Shown here piece by piece: positions 59,267 to 64,000 of a DNA stretch of 64,000 nt (its first letter is position 1; each line of letters opens with the position of its first letter). The notes under the pieces are model-generated. The model was not told the origin of the DNA, made no database searches, and worked only from the letters and a program-made list of their open reading frames with translations. The stretch is from the NCBI RefSeq assembly GCF_003709565.1, contig NZ_QNRC01000003.1, forward strand, positions 186,001 through 250,000. The letters are read 5' to 3'. The DNA is from Paracoccus sigandri. Lineage in GTDB: Bacteria > Pseudomonadota > Alphaproteobacteria > Rhodobacterales > Rhodobacteraceae. The position numbers and the translations under genes are program-made.

Positions 59267-60475
59267 ATGCAGCGGCTGGAGATACTGGATGGCATGCGAG
59301 GATATTTCCTCGTCTTCATGATGCTGAACCACCTGACATTCACCGGCGGCTATCTGCTGGTCAAGTTCAACCATGGCGAGCTGGGCTATGTGCAGGACGC
59401 GCAGGGCTTCGTGTTCCTGTCGGGGATGCTGGTGGGCATGGTCTATGCGCGGCGCATGCTGAAAGAGGGCTATGCGGTGGGCGCCCGGCAGATCCGCAAG
59501 CGGGCGATGGACATCTACCGCTATGCCGCCGGATCGCTGCTGGTCATCATGGCCCTGGGCCTGGTGCTGACGGAATCCGCCACCTATTGGGAACCCTGGC
59601 TGTGGCAGCTTGCAAGCCATGATCCCTTCTATGCGGTGGCCTCGCTGCTGCTGGTCTACCAGCCCACCTACATGGATATCCTGCCGCAATACATCATCTA
59701 CATGCTGGTGGCGCCGCCGCTGGTCTGGCTGTGCGTGACCGGGCGCTGGAGGTGGGTGGTCGCCTTCTCGGCCGTGCTGTGGGTGACGGTCCAGCTTGGG
59801 CTGCACTATCCGCTGGCCGGCGGGATCCGCGCGCTGCTGGACCAGGTCCACGAAGGCCGGATGCTGCGCACCGCCTTCAACGTGCTGGGCTGGCAGATCG
59901 TCTTCATGACCGGCCTGGTGCTGGGCGCGTTGACCGTGACCGGGCAGATCGACTGGAAGAAGGCCTTCGCGCGGCAAGGCGCGGCGGTCCTGGCATGGGC
60001 GGCGCTGGTCCTGGTCTTGTGCTTCATGGGCATCCGGCTGGGCTTCACCTTCAAGCTGATGCCCGAGGACATGGCCGAACAGATCAGAAGCCTCGACAGC
60101 CGGGTCGAGTTCAGCTTCATCTACCTGGTGAACTTCATGGCCACGGGCTATCTGGTCGCCTGGACGGTGATCGCCGGCGCCGAGGCGCGGCACCGGATCG
60201 TGCGGGCCCTGGGCCAGGGGTTGCGCTGGATCTTCAGCCTGTCCTTCCTGCGCCTGATCGGCCGGCATTCGCTTCAGGTCTATGCCTGGCACGTGATCGT
60301 CATCTATCTGCTGAAGGGCGTCGAGCATCACTATGGCCCCTTCAACGAATGGACCAAGACGGCGATCGCGCTTCTGGCGATCGCCTCGCTGGCCATCCCC
60401 GCGCTCTACCGGGAACGGGCGGGCCCGTTCGGCTTCCTGCAACGCGGTGCCGACGCCTCGGCCAGGCGCAGGTGA
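59267..60475 (+). CDS. OpgC-domain membrane acyltransferase-like protein
   Basis: The 402-residue inner-membrane protein has about ten helices. It opens with MQRLEILDGMRGYFLVFMMLNHLTF, the OpgC/acyltransferase-3-type start with histidine in the first helix. FLSGMLVGMVYARRMLKEG, DILPQYIIYMLVAPPLVWL and FLRLIGRHSLQVYAWHVIVIYLLKG are further family blocks. OpgC proteins add succinyl groups to periplasmic glucans. No glucan synthesis genes are nearby, so the acceptor is unknown. The gap from 59081 holds nothing notable. Confidence 0.85.
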   Translation: MQRLEILDGMRGYFLVFMMLNHLTFTGGYLLVKFNHGELGYVQDAQGFVFLSGMLVGMVYARRMLKEGYAVGARQIRKRAMDIYRYAAGSLLVIMALGLVLTESATYWEPWLWQLASHDPFYAVASLLLVYQPTYMDILPQYIIYMLVAPPLVWLCVTGRWRWVVAFSAVLWVTVQLGLHYPLAGGIRALLDQVHEGRMLRTAFNVLGWQIVFMTGLVLGALTVTGQIDWKKAFARQGAAVLAWAALVLVLCFMGIRLGFTFKLMPEDMAEQIRSLDSRVEFSFIYLVNFMATGYLVAWTVIAGAEARHRIVRALGQGLRWIFSLSFLRLIGRHSLQVYAWHVIVIYLLKGVEHHYGPFNEWTKTAIALLAIASLAIPALYRERAGPFGFLQRGADASARRR

Positions 60476-60514
60476 GCGACGCGATGGGAGCAATGCCGGC
60501 GGGTAGCCTTGCGG

Positions 60515-61525
60515 TCAGCCGGCCGGTGCCGTCGGGTCCGAGGATCGGCGGACGACCAGCCGGGGCCGTGGCGCCATGACATTGGCGGGCGTGCCGTCCA
60601 GCCGCGCCAGCAGCAGTTCCACCGCCAGGCTGGCGACCTCGGCCAGGCCCAGGTCGACCGCCGTCAGGCCGGGCCTGGCCAGCTTGGCGCGCAGCCCGTC
60701 ATATCGGGTCGCCAGGCGCAGGTCCTGCGGCACCCTGCGGCCCGCCGCATGGGCGGCGGCCAGCGCGCCGCTGGCGAAGGCGTCGACCGGCACCAAGAGC
60801 CCGTCCAGATGCGGAGACGCCGCCAGCAGGTCCCGCGTCGCGTCCTGCGCGGCCTGTTCGCCGCCGTCCTCGTCCAGCCGGACGATCCGCGGGGACATGC
60901 CGCCTTCGTCGCAGAAGGCGACATAGGCGGCCTCGGTCTCCAGCTGCGAGGTCCGGTCGGCCGCGCCGACGATCAGCGCGACCTGCCGGCTGCCCATGTC
61001 GCGCAGGTGGTCCAGCATCATCCGGGCCGTCTCGTGCGAGCGCAGGTCGACCGCGGGAATATCCGTGCGCCCGGCGACCTTGCCGATCGAGACGATGGGC
61101 GTGTGCCGTGCCTCGAAATGCGCGATCAGCGGGTCCTTCGAGGTCGGCTCGACCAGGATGACGCCGTCGAAGCCGAGCGAGGCGAGGTTCGATTCCGGCG
61201 CCAGCGGCGGGATCAGGCACAGCGCGATATTGCGGGTCAGCGCCGACATCGCCGCCGAGGCCGCGATCTCCATCAGAAAGCCCAGCCGCGAGGGGCCGGC
61301 GGCGACCGAGAAGGGCATGGACGAGGCGATGGCGATGGTGCCGGTCCGCCCGCTGCGCAGGCCGCGGGCCATGCTGCTGGGATGATAGCCGATCTCGCGC
61401 GCCAGCTTCAGGATCCGCTCCTTGGTCTCGGTATCCACCGGGCGGCGGCCGCTGAAGGCATGCGAGATCGTCGTCGGCGAGACGCCGGCGGCCTTGGCCA
61501 GGTCGATGATCGTGGGTTTGCTCAA
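60515..61525 (-). CDS. LacI-family transcriptional regulator
   Basis: The 336-residue regulator starts at a TTG (complement of 61523-61525) preceded by AAGGGA; this makes the protein begin exactly at the LacI helix-turn-helix (SKPTIIDLAKAAGVSPTTISHAFSGRRPVDTETKERIL). The hinge helix YHPSSMARGLRSGRTG and a sugar-binding-like effector domain follow. It is divergent from the NCS2 permease gene, and two operator palindromes (61603-61614 and 61645-61664) lie between them. It most likely represses the permease-amidohydrolase unit and itself. The effector is likely a nucleobase or related compound, by context. Confidence 0.92.
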   Translation of the reverse strand: MSKPTIIDLAKAAGVSPTTISHAFSGRRPVDTETKERILKLAREIGYHPSSMARGLRSGRTGTIAIASSMPFSVAAGPSRLGFLMEIAASAAMSALTRNIALCLIPPLAPESNLASLGFDGVILVEPTSKDPLIAHFEARHTPIVSIGKVAGRTDIPAVDLRSHETARMMLDHLRDMGSRQVALIVGAADRTSQLETEAAYVAFCDEGGMSPRIVRLDEDGGEQAAQDATRDLLAASPHLDGLLVPVDAFASGALAAAHAAGRRVPQDLRLATRYDGLRAKLARPGLTAVDLGLAEVASLAVELLLARLDGTPANVMAPRPRLVVRRSSDPTAPAG

Positions 61526-61602
61526 GCCATTTCCCTTGCCCGCGATACGAGCGTCATGGCCCGGATGGAAACACATTCGGGGGGAAAATCGCAAGAGGAT
61601 CA

Positions 61603-61614
61603 CAAAACGTTTTG
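61603..61614. promoter_or_regulatory. LacI-type operator 1
   Basis: CAAAACGTTTTG is a perfect 12-bp palindrome with the central CG of LacI/PurR-family sites. It is 78 nt upstream of the LacI start, with its centre 46 bp from operator 2. Confidence 0.75.
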
Positions 61615-61644
61615 CGAGAATCGCCGGAAGTGATATGCAGGACT

Positions 61645-61664
61645 TTAGCAAAACGTTTTGCTAA
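61645..61664. promoter_or_regulatory. LacI-type operator 2
   Basis: TTAGCAAAACGTTTTGCTAA is a perfect 20-bp palindrome containing the same core as operator 1. It lies 79 nt upstream of the permease start. It is almost certainly the main site for the adjacent LacI-family regulator. Confidence 0.85.
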
Positions 61665-61742
61665 CCGGACGACACGCCAATCGGAACGATCACGCAGCGG
61701 CCGCATGGCCCGAACGTGGCAAGCTCAACGGGGAATGAACGA

Positions 61743-63092
61743 ATGACGACGACAACTCGACTCGCAAGTCCAGGCGATCCGGCTGACGAGCGGCTGCCGC
61801 CGCGCAGCCTGCTTCTCTTCGGGTTCCAGCATGTGCTGGTGATGGCGGCATCGCCGATCACCGCCGTGTTCCTGGTGGCGCAGACGCTGAATTTCGACAC
61901 GGCGCTGACCGTTTCGCTGATCAGCGCGACCTTCCTGATCTGCGGGCTCGGCTCGATCCTGCAAAGCTTCGGGCCGGGCGGCTTCGGCGCGAAGCTGCCC
62001 TTCATCATGGTGCCGGGCGGTGCGCCCATCGCGATCTTCCTGGCCATCGCGGTGCAGACCGACCTGCAGACGGCGGTGGGCGCGGTGCTGCTGACCTCGG
62101 TCTTTTACCTGCTGGCGCTGCCGGTCTTCCAGCGGCTGCTGCGGTTCTTTCCGCCGATCGTGGTGGGGACGATGCTGCTGCTGGTGGCGGTCAACCTGGT
62201 GCGCATCTATGGCGGCACGATCACCGGCAAGCCGGGCAGCGAGAATTTCGCCGATCCGGTGAATGTCGGGCTGGCGCTGGCCACCATCGCGCTGACCGTG
62301 CTGTTCGCGCGGATCTTCACCGGCACGCTGCAGCGCATCTCGGTCATGCTGGGGCTGATCGGCGGCACGCTGCTGGCGGCGGCCCTGGGCCGGATCGACA
62401 TGTCGGGGGTGCTGCAGGGCTCGGTCCTGACGATGCCGCAGCTGTTTCCCTTCGGGATGCCGAAATTCGACATCATCGCCTCGCTGCCGCTGATCGTCTT
62501 CTCGGTGATCTCGATGGCCGAGGCCACCGGCCAGACCATCGCCACCGCCGAGATCGCCGGCCGCAAGGGCGATCCGCTGGCCATCGTGCCGCGCACCATC
62601 CGCGGCGATGCCGCGGCCTCGCTGGTCGGCGGCGTGTTCGGCACCTCGCTGATCATCACCTCGGGCGAGAATGTCGGCATCGTCCGCGCGACCAACGTCA
62701 AGTCGCGCTATGTCACGGCGATGGCCGGGGTGATCCTGGTGGTGATCGCGCTGCTGGCGCCGGTGTCGCGGCTGGCGACGGCGCTGCCGGGGCCGGTCGT
62801 GGGCGGCACGGCGGTGATCGTCTTCTCGATCATCGGGGTGATCGGCATCGACCTGCTGCGCCGCGCCGACCTGCGCGAACATGGCGCGATGTTCACCCTG
62901 GCCTCGGGGCTGGCGATGGGGATGCTGCCGATCCTGGTGCCGGGCATCTACAGCCAGTTCCCGCAATGGTCGCAGATGATCCTGGGCAACGGGCTGGCCA
63001 TGGGCACGATCACCGCCGCCGTGGTCAATGCGATGTTCCACTTCGGCGCGCAGAACCACCACGCCGCCGAAACCAATGAAGGGAAGGCCTGA
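61743..63092 (+). CDS. NCS2-family nucleobase (xanthine/uracil-type) permease
   Basis: The 449-residue proton symporter has about 14 helices. LLFGFQHVLVMAASPITAVFLVAQTLNF, GFGAKLPFIMVPGGAPIAIFLAIA (the QH and QG-type segments of the family) and SMAEATGQTIATAEIAGRKGDPLAIVPRTIRGDAAASLVGGVFGTS carry the NCS2 signature, with the glutamate in MAEATG that binds substrate. GTNVG-like TSGENVGIVRATNVKSRYV follows. GGGGAATGAACGA precedes the ATG at 61743. It overlaps the amidohydrolase start by one base. Purine or pyrimidine specificity is not decided. Confidence 0.9.
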   Translation: MTTTTRLASPGDPADERLPPRSLLLFGFQHVLVMAASPITAVFLVAQTLNFDTALTVSLISATFLICGLGSILQSFGPGGFGAKLPFIMVPGGAPIAIFLAIAVQTDLQTAVGAVLLTSVFYLLALPVFQRLLRFFPPIVVGTMLLLVAVNLVRIYGGTITGKPGSENFADPVNVGLALATIALTVLFARIFTGTLQRISVMLGLIGGTLLAAALGRIDMSGVLQGSVLTMPQLFPFGMPKFDIIASLPLIVFSVISMAEATGQTIATAEIAGRKGDPLAIVPRTIRGDAAASLVGGVFGTSLIITSGENVGIVRATNVKSRYVTAMAGVILVVIALLAPVSRLATALPGPVVGGTAVIVFSIIGVIGIDLLRRADLREHGAMFTLASGLAMGMLPILVPGIYSQFPQWSQMILGNGLAMGTITAAVVNAMFHFGAQNHHAAETNEGKA

Positions 63093-64000
63093 TGACCGAC
63101 AAGCCGCAGGTATTCGACGACACGCAGGACCTTCTGATCCTGCCCGGACAGATGCTGCTGGACGAGGGCACCCGGCCCGGCATGGCGGTGCTGCTGCGCG
63201 ACGGGCGCTTTGCCGAAGTGGGGCCGGCGGGCGAACTGGCCGCCCGCCACCCGGACCTGCGCCGGATCGAGCTGCCGCAGCACCTGCTGATGCCCGGCTT
63301 CATCGACAGCCACACCCATCTGACGCAGTCGCTTGGCAAGTCGCTGGTCTTTGGCGAGCCGTCCGAGATCTTCCGCCGCATCTGGGTGCCGCTGGAGGGC
63401 AGCCTGGACGAGCATATGGTGCATCTGTCCTCGCGGCTGGCGGCGCTGGAATGCCTGCGCGGCGGGTTCACCACGGCGGTCGATGCCGGGACGCGTTCGG
63501 CCGGGCATATCGGCCGGCTGGTGGATGCGGCGCGCGAAAGCGGGCTGCGGCTGGTGGTCGCGCAGATCTGCAACGACCTGGGCGGGGCGGCGCTGCTGCC
63601 CGACCCGGACCAGATCGTGGCCATCGCCGAAGGCCACCTTGCCGCCCATGACGGCGATCCGCTGATCCACCCGTCGCTGGCGGTCTCGATCCCCGAGGTC
63701 GGCAGCGACGCGATGCTGCGCCGGATCTCGGCCATGGCGGGCGAGGCGGGGGCGATCTTCCAGACCCATGTGAACGAGCATCTGGTGGCGGTCGAACGCT
63801 CGCTGGTCGCCAATGGCCGCCGCCCGCTGGAGCACCTGGCCCATATCGGCGCGCTGGGGCCGCATGTGCTGATCGCCCATGCGACGCTGGTGACGCCGTC
63901 CGAGCTGAACATCCTGCGCGATACCGGCACCGCCGTCGCCTATAACCCGGTCGCCTCGGTCTGGAAGGGCAATGCCATCGCGCCGGCCTTGCAGATGCAG
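63092..64000 (+). CDS. Amidohydrolase (nucleobase or triazine deaminase-like), 3' end beyond the window
   Basis: The first 303 residues of a TRZ/ATZ/cytosine-deaminase-like amidohydrolase are present. LLMPGFIDSHTHLTQSLGKSLVF carries the HxH metal ligands, FQTHVNEHLVAVERSLVANGRRPLEHLAHIGALGPHVLIAHATLVTPSELN the next histidines, and TGTAVAYNPVASVWKGN the C-terminal part of the barrel. It directly follows the NCS2 permease with a TGATG junction, so it most likely deaminates or hydrolyses the imported base. The end of the gene is outside the window. Confidence 0.88.
   Translation, partial: MTDKPQVFDDTQDLLILPGQMLLDEGTRPGMAVLLRDGRFAEVGPAGELAARHPDLRRIELPQHLLMPGFIDSHTHLTQSLGKSLVFGEPSEIFRRIWVPLEGSLDEHMVHLSSRLAALECLRGGFTTAVDAGTRSAGHIGRLVDAARESGLRLVVAQICNDLGGAALLPDPDQIVAIAEGHLAAHDGDPLIHPSLAVSIPEVGSDAMLRRISAMAGEAGAIFQTHVNEHLVAVERSLVANGRRPLEHLAHIGALGPHVLIAHATLVTPSELNILRDTGTAVAYNPVASVWKGNAIAPALQMQ

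Noticed and set aside
1..64000. Search for tRNA, rRNA, CRISPR arrays, transposases and riboswitches
   Set aside because: No convincing cloverleaf, repeat-spacer array, transposase or known riboswitch pattern was seen by eye; small RNAs cannot be excluded without computation.

Overview
The window is GC-rich throughout and coding-dense. The gene set looks like a Rhodobacterales alphaproteobacterium, probably Paracoccus-like: TctC/Bug-type binding proteins, several Opp/Dpp ABC systems, an oxygen-independent ubiquinone cluster with an Fnr-type box, and a rep-iteron-parAB module. The taxon is inferred from gene content only. The replication and partition module at about 36.7-41.0 kb suggests an extrachromosomal replicon (megaplasmid or chromid) loaded with catabolic and transport operons. 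No rRNA, tRNA, CRISPR array or insertion sequence was seen.

Layout. (a) 1-4.8 kb: partial binding protein, LacI regulator, TcyP-type cystine symporter, MDR oxidoreductase and the PLP-homeostasis protein YggS. (b) 4.9-14.2 kb: a minus-strand operon for an oligopeptide-type ABC importer plus an AbgB-like M20 amidohydrolase, divergent from a LysR regulator and an ArgE-like deacylase. (c) 14.3-25.6 kb: a tricarboxylate regulon with a LysR gene, two paralogous TctC proteins around a TctD/TctE two-component pair, a fused TctA-TctB permease, a PrpF-family isomerase and TcuA/TcuB tricarballylate oxidation. (d) 25.7-29.6 kb: an AbrB-type membrane protein and an SsuABC/NrtABC-like ABC importer. (e) 29.6-36.7 kb: a GntR regulator divergent from a 5-oxoproline operon (NRAMP-fold transporter, PxpA, DUF1445 protein, fused PxpB-PxpC, and a biotin carboxylase-BCCP protein). 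(f) 36.7-41.0 kb: Rep initiator, 22-bp iterons, an AT-rich stretch, ParA, ParB and parS-like palindromes. (g) 41.3-45.9 kb: ubiX-ubiD divergent from ubiT-ubiU-ubiV, with one Fnr-type box between them. (h) 45.9-58.0 kb: a translationally coupled six-gene operon (sialidase-like protein, PdxA2, DapA-family aldolase, iron-type alcohol dehydrogenase, DUF1537 kinase, GntR regulator), divergent from an EamA transporter and a second Opp/Dpp-type importer. (i) 58.3-60.5 kb: a small membrane protein, a secreted cysteine-rich protein and an OpgC-like membrane protein. (j) 60.5-64 kb: a LacI regulator with two strong palindromic operators, an NCS2 nucleobase permease and an amidohydrolase cut by the window end.

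Most blocks pair a regulator with an importer and the enzymes that would process its cargo. The least conventional parts are three. In the 5-oxoproline operon, the encoded domains together match those of a urea-carboxylase-like enzyme. The replicon core carries a repeated GTTTCGCNGCGAAAC palindrome. The sialidase/PdxA2/DUF1537 operon has a pathway that cannot be named from sequence alone.
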